The position numbers and the translations under genes were made by a program. Positions 36,900 to 44,983 of a stretch of 64,000 nucleotides of DNA are shown here, piece after piece. Position 1 is the first letter of the stretch. Every line of letters begins with the position of its first letter. The stretch is from Paraburkholderia flagellata (GTDB lineage: Bacteria > Pseudomonadota > Gammaproteobacteria > Burkholderiales > Burkholderiaceae): the NCBI RefSeq assembly GCF_021390645.1, contig NZ_JAJEJT010000002.1, positions 868,001 through 932,000 on the forward strand, given 5' to 3'. The notes below the pieces were generated by a model, which was not told the origin of the DNA, did not search any database, and worked only from the letters and a program-made list of their open reading frames with translations.

Positions 36900-38177
36900 T
36901 CAATCCCGAACGCAGCGAAATCCCGCGTAAACGTATTGGTAATGCGCCTGGAACCAGTTGCGAAACGTCGGCCGCACCATGCATTGCGCGGTGCGAGGCG
37001 AGCCGCCTTTCATTGCGTAGTGCTGACCGTCGAAGAAGTTTGCCGAATACCCCTCGTAGAACGGAAACGCCTTGAAACCCGGCAGCGGCCCGAAGAGCGT
37101 AGAGGTCCATTCCCAGCCGTTGCCGTACAGGCCTTCTACGCCCCACGTGCTGGCGCTGTCCGGCGTGGCGTCGACGGCCACCGGGTTCCAGTCGCGGAAA
37201 TCGAAGTTATCGGTGCGGCCGGGCAGTGCGCCGTGCGCGGCGCGCTGCCACTGCGCCTCGCTCGGCAGCGCCATGCCGCGCCAGCGCGCAAAGGCGCTGG
37301 CTTCCGCGTGGCTCACGTACACGGGCCATGCAAGCGGCAATGCGATGTCTTTGAACATCGTGCGCAGCAGCCAGCCTTCGGGGCCGCGCGACCAGAACAC
37401 GGGGTGCGCCACGTGCGCGCTTTCCTTCCAGGCCCAGTCCGCGTCGTTCCAGAGTTCGCGCCGCTTGTAGCCGCCGTCCTCGATGAATTCGAGAAAAGCG
37501 CCGTTCGTCACCATGTAGCGGTCGATCTCGAATGCCGCTACGTCGACCTGCTGCTCGCCGAACTCGTTGTCCCAACCGAATAGTCCGCGCTCGGCGGTCA
37601 TGCCGAGCGCCGAGCGGCCCGCTGGCACCTGCACCGTCCCGGCCTCGACCGTGTGGAGCGGGTTGGCGCGCGCGAGCGTTGCCGCGGGCGCCTGCTTTTG
37701 CTCGAACGGCAACTGGTGGAGCATGTACGCGAGTGTTTCGACATGCATGAGCCGATGTTCGATCGCGACATTCAGCAACTGTCCCGGCGTGTCGTGATTC
37801 GAGGCATCGGGCGGCAGGCCGAGCGTCGAGAGTTGCGCGTCGATGCGGCTGCGCGCGTCGTGGCCGTAGGCAAGGACTTCGGCGAGGTCGGGCCAGTCGG
37901 CGGGCGTATCGGTCGGCAGGCCGCCATCGACGGGATCGATGCCGAAAGCGAACAGCTGATCGAGGCGCGCATCGGTGGAGGGCAGGTCGAACAGGCGCTT
38001 GTCGAAGAGGTTGCGGTCAAATGCTTCCAGATGACCGATATAGAACACGATGCGGTGACGCTCGCGAATAGGCCGCTCGTAGAGAAACTCGGGTTTGACG
38101 ACGTTGAAGAGCGCGTCGCTGGCGGTGCGCGCCGCTTCGAGGCGGGCAGCGAGCGTGGGAGATTGCGGGAGATGCAT
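36900..38177 (-). CDS. EgtB-like nonheme-iron enzyme (DinB_2 + FGE-sulfatase domains)
   Basis: A 425-residue protein. The N-terminal DinB-like domain (~10–165) has RHRIVFYIGHLEAFDRNLF with a possible iron ligand (His49) and EHRLMHVETLAY with the HX3HXE pattern (His141, His145, Glu147). The C-terminal FGE-sulfatase domain (~195–425) shows DRYMVTNGAFLEFIEDGGY, LPSEAQWQRAA, NGWEWTSTLF and KGGSPRTAQ. EgtB joins cysteine or gamma-glutamylcysteine to trimethylhistidine using iron and oxygen in ergothioneine synthesis. No egtD or egtC lies nearby, so the substrate is open. AGGAG lies 10 bases before the ATG. Confidence 0.85.
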   Translation of the reverse strand: MHLPQSPTLAARLEAARTASDALFNVVKPEFLYERPIRERHRIVFYIGHLEAFDRNLFDKRLFDLPSTDARLDQLFAFGIDPVDGGLPTDTPADWPDLAEVLAYGHDARSRIDAQLSTLGLPPDASNHDTPGQLLNVAIEHRLMHVETLAYMLHQLPFEQKQAPAATLARANPLHTVEAGTVQVPAGRSALGMTAERGLFGWDNEFGEQQVDVAAFEIDRYMVTNGAFLEFIEDGGYKRRELWNDADWAWKESAHVAHPVFWSRGPEGWLLRTMFKDIALPLAWPVYVSHAEASAFARWRGMALPSEAQWQRAAHGALPGRTDNFDFRDWNPVAVDATPDSASTWGVEGLYGNGWEWTSTLFGPLPGFKAFPFYEGYSANFFDGQHYAMKGGSPRTAQCMVRPTFRNWFQAHYQYVYAGFRCVRD

Positions 38178-38271
38178 TTCGGCGATTCTCCTTGCGTGGG
38201 CGTAGGACGAAACTTTAACCCTGCGCAGGAGTTGTGCCAACGGAGATGCCGCGCCGATGAGGCCCGGTACG

Positions 38272-38302
38272 GGTAACCCGGGCGGCCCGCCCGGGGTTTA
38301 CC
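38272..38302 (-). terminator. Strong hairpin between the FNR-type and EgtB-like genes
   Basis: GGTAA-CCCGGGCGG pairs with CCGCCCGGG-(GT)-TTACC, a 14-bp stem with a 2-nt bulge and 1-nt formal loop. It lies just after the stop of the FNR-type gene. No T run follows on either strand, so termination may be weak or the hairpin may serve as an mRNA end. Confidence 0.45.
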
Positions 38303-38307
38303 ACGAA

Positions 38308-39063
38308 TTACAGGTGCCGCAGACCTTCGAGATCGATGATGCGGATCAGCTTGCCCTGTGCGTCGATCAGGCCGCGCTTTTGAAATCTCGACAGGGTGCG
38401 GCTCACCGTTTCGAGCGTCATGCCGAGATAGCTGCCCATGTCCTCGCGCGTCATGCGCAGGTTGAACTCCGCGTGTGAGTACCCACGCTGGCCGTTGCGT
38501 TCGGAGACGTCCAGCAGAAAGGCGGCGACGCGTTCGTCGGCGGAGAGCGAGCCGAGCACCATCATTTGCGACGATTCGCGGATGAGCTGCTCGCTCATGA
38601 GGCGGTGCAGCCGGTCTTGCATGGCGCCGGTTTCACGGCACAAGTGCTTGAGCGCCGAGTAGGGAATGATGCAGACCGAGCTGTCTTCGAGCGCAACGGC
38701 GCTGCAGGTGTAGAAGCCGGTGCTGATGCCGTCGATGCCGAGCGGGTCGCCGGCCAGGCGCAGGCCGGTGACCTGCTCGCGGCCGTCGCGGTGCGCCATG
38801 ACCGTCTTGAGCGAGCCGGAGCGCGCGACGTAGAGATTGTCGAAGGCGTCGCCGGCGCGGTACACGGCTTCGCCGCGCCGCACACTGCGCGCGGAGCAGA
38901 TCAAAGCTTCGAGTTTCGGCAGGTCGTCGAGGGTGAGGCCCTGGGGCATGCACAGGTGCCGCATGGCGCAAACCGAACAGCGTGTGGAGGTGCGCGGTGC
39001 CGCCACGGGTGTGCGATTGCTGCGGCGCACGGTGGTATGGGAAACGACGTTAGGATTCAGCAT
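38308..39063 (-). CDS. fnr: FNR-type [4Fe-4S] oxygen-responsive regulator
   Basis: A 251-residue Crp/Fnr protein. The N-terminal cluster motif CSVCAMRHLC (Cys29, 32, 38: C-x2-C-x5-C) plus a cysteine at ~120 (GFYTCSAV) matches the four FNR ligands. A cyclic-nucleotide-binding-like beta-roll (~45–150), long dimer helix and HTH (MTREDMGSYLGMTLETVSRTLSRFQKRG) follow; the Glu, Ser and Arg in ETVSR fit FNR rather than CRP DNA recognition. The ATG at 39063 has GGAG 9 bases upstream; a TTG at 39069 is also in frame. It would activate genes under low oxygen. A universal stress gene lies next upstream. Confidence 0.92.
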   Translation of the reverse strand: MLNPNVVSHTTVRRSNRTPVAAPRTSTRCSVCAMRHLCMPQGLTLDDLPKLEALICSARSVRRGEAVYRAGDAFDNLYVARSGSLKTVMAHRDGREQVTGLRLAGDPLGIDGISTGFYTCSAVALEDSSVCIIPYSALKHLCRETGAMQDRLHRLMSEQLIRESSQMMVLGSLSADERVAAFLLDVSERNGQRGYSHAEFNLRMTREDMGSYLGMTLETVSRTLSRFQKRGLIDAQGKLIRIIDLEGLRHL

Positions 39064-39076
39064 CGACAATGCTCCT

Positions 39077-39090
39077 TTGATCTATGTCCA
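39077..39090. promoter_or_regulatory. FNR-box-like sequence over the fnr translation start region
   Basis: TTGAT-CTAT-GTCCA matches 8 of 10 bases of the FNR consensus TTGAT-N4-ATCAA, with one perfect half-site. It lies 14–27 bp before the fnr ATG and touches the ribosome site, consistent with autorepression, but chance is possible. Confidence 0.3.
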
Positions 39091-39245
39091 GGCATTGTCT
39101 ACCGGGGTCGAATCTCAAATTGGTGGCAAAGTGACGCGCTTTTGAGATGCTTCGTTTTGAGCCTCGTCAGAGGGCGCTTGCGCGCCGTCTGACGGAGCGC
39201 AAGCGACTTTTCGATAATGTGCAAAACCGCGTGCACTTACTGCGA

Positions 39246-39707
39246 CTACTGATCGGCATTTCCAGCGGCTGACGGAATCAGGAGGACAGGCAGGGTGGAC
39301 TGTCGCACGCAGCGTTCGGCAACGCTGCCGAGAATGAGGCGCTGGAAACCGCGGCGGCCGTGCGTGCCCATCACGATCAGATCGGAGCCTGCGGTCTTCG
39401 CGGCGTTGAGCACGAGCGTCGGGACGTCGTCGAGCGAGGAGGCTTCACCCGTGAGCATGGCGCCTTCCACGCCTCGCTCGCTCATCGCCTTGTTCATGTC
39501 TTCCGCGAGTTCGTTGCCCTGGGCGATCATCTGGTTGCGCAGGATCGAAGGGTCGTAGCCGGGCGCGTCGAAATACATGGGCGTGTTCTCGATCACGTAA
39601 TACGGCTGCAGGATCGAGCCCATTGCTTTCGCCAGTTCGAGCGCGGCTTCGAAGGCGCGGCGCGACGTGGCGCTGCCGTCGACGGCGACAAGGATGCGTT
39701 TATACAT
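39246..39707 (-). CDS. Universal stress protein (UspA family)
   Basis: A 153-residue single-domain protein: MYKRILVAVDGSATSRRAFEAAL at the N-end (described in parts) and the ATP-binding pattern G-2X-G-9X-GS in GTHGRRGFQRLILGS (~114–128). It is the ATP-binding UspFG/MJ0577-like type. AGGAGGT just before the ATG decides the start over a longer frame. It sits upstream of the FNR-type gene; in many proteobacteria such proteins are induced at low oxygen. Confidence 0.93.
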   Translation of the reverse strand: MYKRILVAVDGSATSRRAFEAALELAKAMGSILQPYYVIENTPMYFDAPGYDPSILRNQMIAQGNELAEDMNKAMSERGVEGAMLTGEASSLDDVPTLVLNAAKTAGSDLIVMGTHGRRGFQRLILGSVAERCVRQSTLPVLLIPSAAGNADQ

Positions 39708-39987
39708 AAGACCTCCTCTTTGAGTGGGATCGAGAATCTCGCGGCCCTCGGGCGATGCTGCGACGAGGTGGCGCGGCGTGTCGTAACTGGCGAGAAGCTT
39801 AATGGATCGCAAGTAAACATGCAGTTGGACTGTATGAAAGATGGAAGGAACGCGAAGGAAGATCAAGTGGGCTGCGTCGGAATACCGCGCTCCCGTAAGT
39901 TTCTCAGTTGCTATTTCATTATGTTGCACGCGCACCGGCATACCGCTATCGTTGCCTCTTTTTCGCTTCGCGCCGTCTTCCCCTCCC

Positions 39988-41601
39988 GTGAAATCTTCCT
40001 CCGCTAACCTGCCGTTTCGCGACGCGCTGCTGGCCATGCTCGGCATTGGCCTCGTCAACATGCTCGTCGCACTCGATCAAACCGTTGTCAGCACCGCTTT
40101 GCCCTCGATCGTCGCCGAACTGCACGGCTTCGAGTTCTATGCGTGGATTGCCAGCGCCTACCTGCTGGCCTCGGTCGTGACGGTGCCGGTGTTTGGGCGG
40201 CTCGGCGACTACTTCGGCCGCAAGCGCTTCGTGATCGCCGCGGTGATCGTGTTTACGGTGGCCTCCGTGCTGTGCGGGCTCGCGACTGACATGCGTTTTC
40301 TCGCAGCGGCTCGCGCATTGCAGGGTGTAGGGGGCGGGATGATGGTGGGCACGGCGTTCGCCTCGATTCCCGATCTCTTTCCCGACCCGCGTGCACGGGT
40401 GCGCTGGCAGGTCGTCATGGCGGCCGCCTACGGCATCGGCACGGCGGCGGGGCCGTCGCTGGGCGGCTGGCTCAGCGAGCACTTTGGCTGGCGCTCGACA
40501 TTTCTCGTCAATCTGCCGGTTGGCGCGCTTGCACTTTATTTCATCTGGGCGCATCTGCCGCGCTACCAGCCGGCGCGTACCGGCGAGGTGCGCATCGACT
40601 GGACGGGCGCCGCGCTCGTCGCACTGGTGCTGGGTGCTTTCCAGACCTTGATCGAGGCTGTGCCCAAGAGCGGCCTGACGACTGGCAACGCCGTGCTCGC
40701 GGTGGCGGTACTCGTCGGCGCAGCGCTGCTGCTCGCCTGCGAACGCCGCGCGACGCACCCGATCATCCCGCTCGACCTGTTTCGCGACCCGCAGCTCGTC
40801 ACGTTGTTTACGCTCTCGACGCTCTCGGGCTTCGTGATGTTCTCGCTGATCTTTTTCGCGCCGCTGCTCCTGCAGGGCGGTTTCGGGCTGTCGCCCCAGC
40901 AGGCGGGCCTGCTCGCCACGCCGATCGCCGCCTGTATCGCGCTAGGCAGCCTGATCAATACGCGCATCGTGATCCGGCTGCGCAGGCCCACGACGATTCT
41001 GACAGTCGGTTTCAGCCTGCTGGTCGCGGCTTCCGCTGGCCTCGCCTTCGCGTCCCGAAACACGGCGCACCTTTGGCTCGAACTGGCGATGTCGGCCGTG
41101 GGTATCGGACTTGGCTTCATCCTGAACAATCTGAATATATTCGGCCAGGAGATTGCAGGGCGGGAGCGTTTCGGCATCACGACCGCGTTGCTGCAGTCCA
41201 CGCGCATGGTTGGCGGCATGCTCGGCACCAGCGTCGTGGCGACGATCGTCAACCACCGCTATGCGGCCGGTGTGGGCGATGCGCTGGCGGTGATCGGCGC
41301 GCCGCTGCAACAGCACTGGCAACCCCAGCTCGCCGATCCGCGTGTGCTGATCGACCCGGCGCTGCGCGAGGGCCTCGTCGCACAGATGAAGGCGGCGGGG
41401 CTCGACGGCGCGGCACTGATCGATGCGGTGCGCCACGTGCTGGTGGACGCGATCCATCTGGGAATCGGGCTGACGGGCTGTGCGGCGCTCGCGGCGGCGC
41501 TGTGCGTGGGGCGGATTTCCCACATCCGCTTCAGCCGTAGTAGCCCTTCGGCGGCGCAGAAAAGCGGCGAAGCGAGAGCCGCCGAGGTCAAGGCCGATTA
41601 A
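39988..41601 (+). CDS. MFS drug exporter, DHA2 (EmrB/QacA) family
   Basis: A 537-residue, fourteen-segment proton antiporter. Signatures include LVNMLVALDQTVVSTALPSI in TM1, the loop motif FGRLGDYFGRKRFV, QGVGGGMMVGTAF and motif-C-like AAYGIGTAAGPSLGGWL. It would export toxic compounds or metabolites. The GTG at 39988 (VKSSSANLPF) is preferred because it leaves a short N-end before TM1; an ATG at 39841 in frame would add 49 residues unlike the family. No regulator lies alongside. Confidence 0.88.
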   Translation: MKSSSANLPFRDALLAMLGIGLVNMLVALDQTVVSTALPSIVAELHGFEFYAWIASAYLLASVVTVPVFGRLGDYFGRKRFVIAAVIVFTVASVLCGLATDMRFLAAARALQGVGGGMMVGTAFASIPDLFPDPRARVRWQVVMAAAYGIGTAAGPSLGGWLSEHFGWRSTFLVNLPVGALALYFIWAHLPRYQPARTGEVRIDWTGAALVALVLGAFQTLIEAVPKSGLTTGNAVLAVAVLVGAALLLACERRATHPIIPLDLFRDPQLVTLFTLSTLSGFVMFSLIFFAPLLLQGGFGLSPQQAGLLATPIAACIALGSLINTRIVIRLRRPTTILTVGFSLLVAASAGLAFASRNTAHLWLELAMSAVGIGLGFILNNLNIFGQEIAGRERFGITTALLQSTRMVGGMLGTSVVATIVNHRYAAGVGDALAVIGAPLQQHWQPQLADPRVLIDPALREGLVAQMKAAGLDGAALIDAVRHVLVDAIHLGIGLTGCAALAAALCVGRISHIRFSRSSPSAAQKSGEARAAEVKAD

Positions 41602-41753
41602 TGCACCATTGATGCCGCCGCGACCGGCGCCAGGCAGTGGCGCCGAAATGGTCGTTTTAGGTCATATTTGTCAGACAAAAACAACATGTGCCAGCCGGAG
41701 CAAAAAGGCCCACCACCCGGACAATGTGAACCTGCCCCTTTCAGGCGTCGCAC

Positions 41754-42344
41754 TTACGCAGCATGCGCCATCGCCCCGAACAGCGCGTGGTGCGTCTGCT
41801 CGCTCATCGCGATTTCCAGCGCGACGGCATTCTCCACGCCAATGCGCATCGGCGCGCCAAGCCGCTTCAGTTCGATGCCCGTGCGGCGCAGCAGGCGCTC
41901 CATCGGCGTCGTGGTCACCGTCACATAGCTGTTGATGCCCGCGCGGTCGGCGAACGACACGACCGCGCGCATCGCGCTCATGGTCACGTCGGCAAAACCG
42001 AATGCCTGGTCGTTGCCGGATTCGATGGCGAAGCGGCTCAGTTCCCAGATGTTACGGGCCGTAGGCGCGGCGTTGCCTTGCAGCAGTTGCGGGAACGTGT
42101 CGCGCAGCATGTTGGGGCCTTCGGTGGGCATCAGGCGCCAGCAGCCGCGCACGTGGCCCGCGCCGTCCTGAATCAGCATGTAATGGGGCCCGAGCGCGTC
42201 GTAGCCGTCGATTTCCATCCCCGCAATGGTGGGAATGTCCCAGCCCAGGCGGTCGCGGAACACGCGCGCGCGCAGCCTGTACATCTCATTGATGTCCTCG
42301 TTGTCGAAGTCCTGTCTCAGTCCGATCCGTATCGCAGCTTGCAT
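41754..42344 (-). CDS. braI: Acyl-homoserine-lactone synthase (LuxI family, BraI-like)
   Basis: A 196-residue enzyme making an N-acyl-homoserine lactone from S-adenosylmethionine and acyl-ACP. The invariant LuxI residues are present: Arg24, Phe29 and Trp35 in RARVFRDRLGW, Glu44/Asp46/Asp49 in MEIDGYD, Arg70 in GCWRLMPT and Glu101/Arg104 in WELSRF. GGGAGAG precedes the ATG by 6 bases. With the RsaL-like gene and LuxR gene it reproduces the BraI–RsaL–BraR arrangement of plant-associated Paraburkholderia, whose signal is a 3-oxo-C14-type lactone; the product here is inferred. Confidence 0.93.
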   Translation of the reverse strand: MQAAIRIGLRQDFDNEDINEMYRLRARVFRDRLGWDIPTIAGMEIDGYDALGPHYMLIQDGAGHVRGCWRLMPTEGPNMLRDTFPQLLQGNAAPTARNIWELSRFAIESGNDQAFGFADVTMSAMRAVVSFADRAGINSYVTVTTTPMERLLRRTGIELKRLGAPMRIGVENAVALEIAMSEQTHHALFGAMAHAA

Positions 42345-42416
42345 GACAACTCTCCCGATTTGTGTGGAAGCGCGGCAGTACGGTTCGAAAGCTATGCGTT
42401 ATGAATATAAAAAAAC

Positions 42417-42434
42417 ACCTATCTAGATAGGTAG
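42417..42434 (-). promoter_or_regulatory. lux/las-box upstream of the AHL synthase gene
   Basis: ACCTATCTAGATAGGT (42417–42432) is a perfect 16-bp palindrome. Shifted by two bases it also fits the las-box pattern CT-N12-AG (42419–42434). It lies 73–90 bp upstream of the synthase start, in a suitable place for activation by the LuxR-type protein and repression by the RsaL-type protein. A TTTTTTTATATTC stretch follows on the minus strand and may hold the -10 element. Confidence 0.7.
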
Positions 42435-42512
42435 GTGCGCAGATAGGGTCTCTTAAGGAGAATCACTTCCGCGGCAGTCACTCATCAGGCATATCTGACA
42501 GCGAGAGTCATC

Positions 42513-42827
42513 ATGGAACTTATGGGCAATCAATGGCATTCGGGTGCGAATACCATGTCGTCCCCCGGGGATCTGTCTTCGGTCGTCGACCGCGTCCTGA
42601 TCATTGCGTATCGGAAGAAGAAGAAAGAGAGCCAGCGCCGCTTCTGGGCGCGTTTCGGCGTGACGCAGTCGCGCGGCAGCCGGTTCGAGTCGGGCGCGGA
42701 GATTCCGCCGCCGGTGTCGATCCTGCTCGGGCTGTATTTCAACAAGACGATTTCGGACGGCGACCTTGGCCGTGCCGAGCGCGTGTTGCGCGGCGAAGCA
42801 CCGATGGTGCTTAGCCCGGGTCAATAA
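42513..42827 (+). CDS. rsaL: RsaL-like quorum-sensing repressor
   Basis: A 104-residue basic DNA-binding protein. The core RRFWARFGVTQSRGSRFESG, then IPPPVSILLGLYF, matches RsaL, a tetrahelical HTH repressor of the AHL synthase gene. It lies between the LuxI and LuxR genes, opposite to both, as in the las locus of P. aeruginosa and the bra loci. Its last 17 bp overlap the 3' end of the LuxR gene (tail to tail). Starts at 42513, 42522 and 42555 are possible; the first is used. Confidence 0.88.
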   Translation: MELMGNQWHSGANTMSSPGDLSSVVDRVLIIAYRKKKKESQRRFWARFGVTQSRGSRFESGAEIPPPVSILLGLYFNKTISDGDLGRAERVLRGEAPMVLSPGQ

Positions 42828-43548
42828 GACCCATCTGCGTCGCAATCACGGCTGCCGCTCGCCGTGAGTTCACGCCGAACTTCCCGCGAATGTTCTTCAT
42901 GTGGAAGTTCACGACGGCTTCAGAGCAATTCAGGATGTGAGAAATTTCCCAAGTGGACTTGCCTAGTGCAGTCCACTTGAGGCATTCCTTTTCCCGTGGC
43001 GTGAGTTTGGGAATCAGCGACTGAACGTGGTCGTTCAGGTGCCGCTGGCTCGTGTCCAGCACGAGATCGCGCAGGAGCACGAGATTCGGCAACGCACGGT
43101 TCACGTCCTCCCAGAAATTGTCATTGGGATTGGCGTCGTTGACGAAGCACAGCATGCCGACTTCCTGGCGTGGGCCATGGATTGGCAGGGTGATGCCCGC
43201 GCGCAGCCCGTACGAGCGGGCCTCCTCATACATCGATTGTTGCTGCTCTGTCGCGAAAAGCTCCGGCGACCAGATGAGCGGCGCCGAGCGCGTCGTGCAA
43301 TGCGATACGGTAGGGTCGAAGTAGGCCATACCGTGGTCGTTGTACGTCTGCCGCCACGCGGCCGAATAGTTCGTGCGGATAAACGCGTCCTCGAGCCTCA
43401 TGCCCGGGCGCGGCAAGATAGCCAGCATGAGCTGGCTGAATCCCCACGAGCTGGCGAGCTTCGCCACCGCGTCGAACCACGCTGCCTCTTCGGGCGCGTC
43501 GAGCACGGGCGACATCTGCTCAATAAAATGTAGAGGCACGTTCAACAC
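42811..43548 (-). CDS. braR: LuxR-family AHL-responsive regulator (BraR-like)
   Basis: A 245-residue regulator: autoinducer-binding domain ~15–165 with SAAWRQTYNDHGMAYFDPTV (conserved Trp, Tyr, Asp, Pro), and LuxR-type HTH ~175–238 with LTPREKECLKWTALGKST, HILNCSEAVVNFHMKNI. The gene is on the same strand as the synthase gene, with the RsaL gene between. The first codon is GTG at 43548, with GGAGA very close to it; a GTG at 43539 has the same GGAG at a better distance, so the start is uncertain by three codons. Confidence 0.93.
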   Translation of the reverse strand: MLNVPLHFIEQMSPVLDAPEEAAWFDAVAKLASSWGFSQLMLAILPRPGMRLEDAFIRTNYSAAWRQTYNDHGMAYFDPTVSHCTTRSAPLIWSPELFATEQQQSMYEEARSYGLRAGITLPIHGPRQEVGMLCFVNDANPNDNFWEDVNRALPNLVLLRDLVLDTSQRHLNDHVQSLIPKLTPREKECLKWTALGKSTWEISHILNCSEAVVNFHMKNIRGKFGVNSRRAAAVIATQMGLIDPG

Positions 43549-43983
43549 TCTCCATCAGCGCTGGGCGAGATCGCGGGGCAAGGCCTCGGACACTCGCTCC
43601 TCGCTTCTTATGATGTAAGAATTTATCACTAAATTCCTATCCGATCCCCCCTCGTCTGCAATCCTCCCGCTTTGTGGGGTCATTTGTGTCAGATTTCGGT
43701 GACATCGGAGAGAATTTCTGCGTCTCCTGAACAAGCGTGCTGTATGCACGAAAGGAGTGCATTGTACCGGCGCTGAAATAAAGCCCGACGGCATTTCGAA
43801 AGCGGCAAAAGCGTGCAATTCGCCGGGATAATGCTGTCGATTTATCGGCTTTCATTTATTTTCTGTCTTTTTCATTTCTACTTTTAACCGCACTCGACTG
43901 AATACTGTCTGAATCCGCCATTACGGCGATATCGCCTGGATAATCGCAAATGGTTCGCCGCACAACGGGCGGCGAACCGTTGT
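43549..43983. other. AT-richer intergenic region upstream of the LuxR gene (435 bp)
   Basis: Noticeably AT-richer than the surroundings, with many TTTATT/TTTCT tracts around 43850–43890. No supported ORF. It must hold the LuxR gene's promoter. No second lux-box-like palindrome of the 42417 type was seen. Confidence 0.5.
43952..43978 (-). terminator. Terminator of the disordered-protein gene
   Basis: Perfect 10-bp stem GGTTCGCCGC / GCGGCGAACC with a 7-nt loop, 5 bp after the stop of the minus-strand gene at 43984. Followed on that strand by ATTTGCG, a weak T stretch. Confidence 0.65.
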
Positions 43984-44442
43984 TCATGGCTTGCGCAGCA
44001 ATTCGATCACGCGCGTCGGCCGCATGTGGTTGAGCGCAAAGTGCAGGCGCCCCGGGCTGCGGCGCGCCCCTGGTTCGCGCGCGGCGTTGCGCTGCCAGTC
44101 GACGTCGTTAGGCTCTTCGGGCTCGCTCATGCCGAGGTCGACGACTTCGTATCCGGACTCCAGCGCGATCGGCAGCCGGTGCACGCCCTTGCGGCTGTCG
44201 AAACCCGCCAGGCCGTCATCCGCTTCGGCCACGCTGTTGTCGAGCGTTGCGTTGCAGGTCGTCACTTCGTCGGGGCCGATGCAGCCGTCGCCCGCGAGGC
44301 GCGCGGCTTCGCGGTTCTTGCCGTCGGTGTCGACCGAGCTATCGTGCGTGCGGTCGTTGTGGAGCTCGGCGCTTCGCGGCCGCGACTGCGACGCGCTGAC
44401 ATCTCCCACATTCGCTTTTTGCATGTCGTCGGGACGATTCAT
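43984..44442 (-). CDS. Hydrophilic, probably disordered hypothetical protein next to the quorum-sensing genes
   Basis: A 152-residue protein starting MNRPDDMQKANVGDVSAS. It is rich in Asp, Glu, Arg, Ser and Asn, with no hydrophobic core for the first half; the C-terminal part (YEVVDLGMSEPEEPNDVDW, LHFALNHMRPTRVIELL) is more ordered. AAGGAGG 8 bases before the ATG is a strong ribosome site, and a terminator hairpin follows the stop, which supports a real gene. The family is not recognised. Location directly upstream of the LuxR gene makes quorum-sensing control worth testing. Confidence 0.65.
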   Translation of the reverse strand: MNRPDDMQKANVGDVSASQSRPRSAELHNDRTHDSSVDTDGKNREAARLAGDGCIGPDEVTTCNATLDNSVAEADDGLAGFDSRKGVHRLPIALESGYEVVDLGMSEPEEPNDVDWQRNAAREPGARRSPGRLHFALNHMRPTRVIELLRKP

Positions 44443-44749
44443 GATTCTTCCTCCTTGGAAGATGTGGGTGTCTGCATTCAGCAGCCAATTCCGCAAGCGC
44501 CGTTCCGCTGCAGCGCCGCACCCTTGAATCGGGGTGAAAAGCAAGCCGGTTCGCCAGGAGAACGCCTCCAGCGATGTTGCATTTTTTTCGTTGGTTTGGG
44601 CTTTTTCCCAGGAGTATGATCCTCTTTCAACGAGTTGGCGCGCTTTCAATTAATGGGCCGGGCGAGGGCTCATGCTGTGGCTTTGCCGCACGATCTTGAA
44701 TGCACGCGCCAAATAAAATGGACGAGGCAGTCAGGGGCGGGTGACACAC
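44443..44749. other. Divergent intergenic region (307 bp)
   Basis: Separates the disordered-protein gene (minus) from the small 77-aa gene (plus) and should hold both promoters. No ORF or clear operator is supported. Confidence 0.4.
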
Positions 44750-44983
44750 ATGCACTTCGACGCTGCATTTACGCATCGTGGCTATTTGCTGAATTGCGCA
44801 CCGGCGCGCGCCGGTGACGGTACGTATCAACCGTATGTGGTGATTTCGCGCTCGAGCGACGGCGAACTCGTTGCCAACCGATTTTTCCCTGCTGAATTGC
44901 GCTTTTCCGATGAGGCGGCTGCCATCGCCCATGCGCGCGACTGGGCCGTTCGTTGGATTGACGCGAGCACGGTCACGCTCTGA
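44750..44983 (+). CDS. Small conserved hypothetical protein, 77 aa
   Basis: A soluble alpha/beta protein beginning MHFDAAFTHRGYLLNCAPA, with YQPYVVISRSSDGELVANRFFP and a C-terminal helix FSDEAAAIAHARDWAVRWIDAS. This pattern is seen in many small Burkholderia proteins of unknown function. A GTG at 44741 is an alternative start; the GGGGCGGG stretch can serve the ATG at 44750. Stand-alone gene. Confidence 0.7.
   Translation: MHFDAAFTHRGYLLNCAPARAGDGTYQPYVVISRSSDGELVANRFFPAELRFSDEAAAIAHARDWAVRWIDASTVTL

Noticed and set aside
39824..39837. A second FNR-box-like sequence upstream of the universal stress gene
   Set aside because: Only 7 of 10 consensus positions match and neither half-site is complete.
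41667..41679. TTTGTCAGACAAA dyad after the DHA2 exporter gene
   Set aside because: A 6-bp odd dyad with A-rich flank could be a weak terminator for the AHL synthase or exporter gene, but no clear stem-loop plus T run supports either call.
44480..44500. CTGCATTCAGCAG as a second lux box upstream of the disordered-protein gene
   Set aside because: It is only 13 bp, does not match CT-N12-AG and shares little with the box at 42417–42434.
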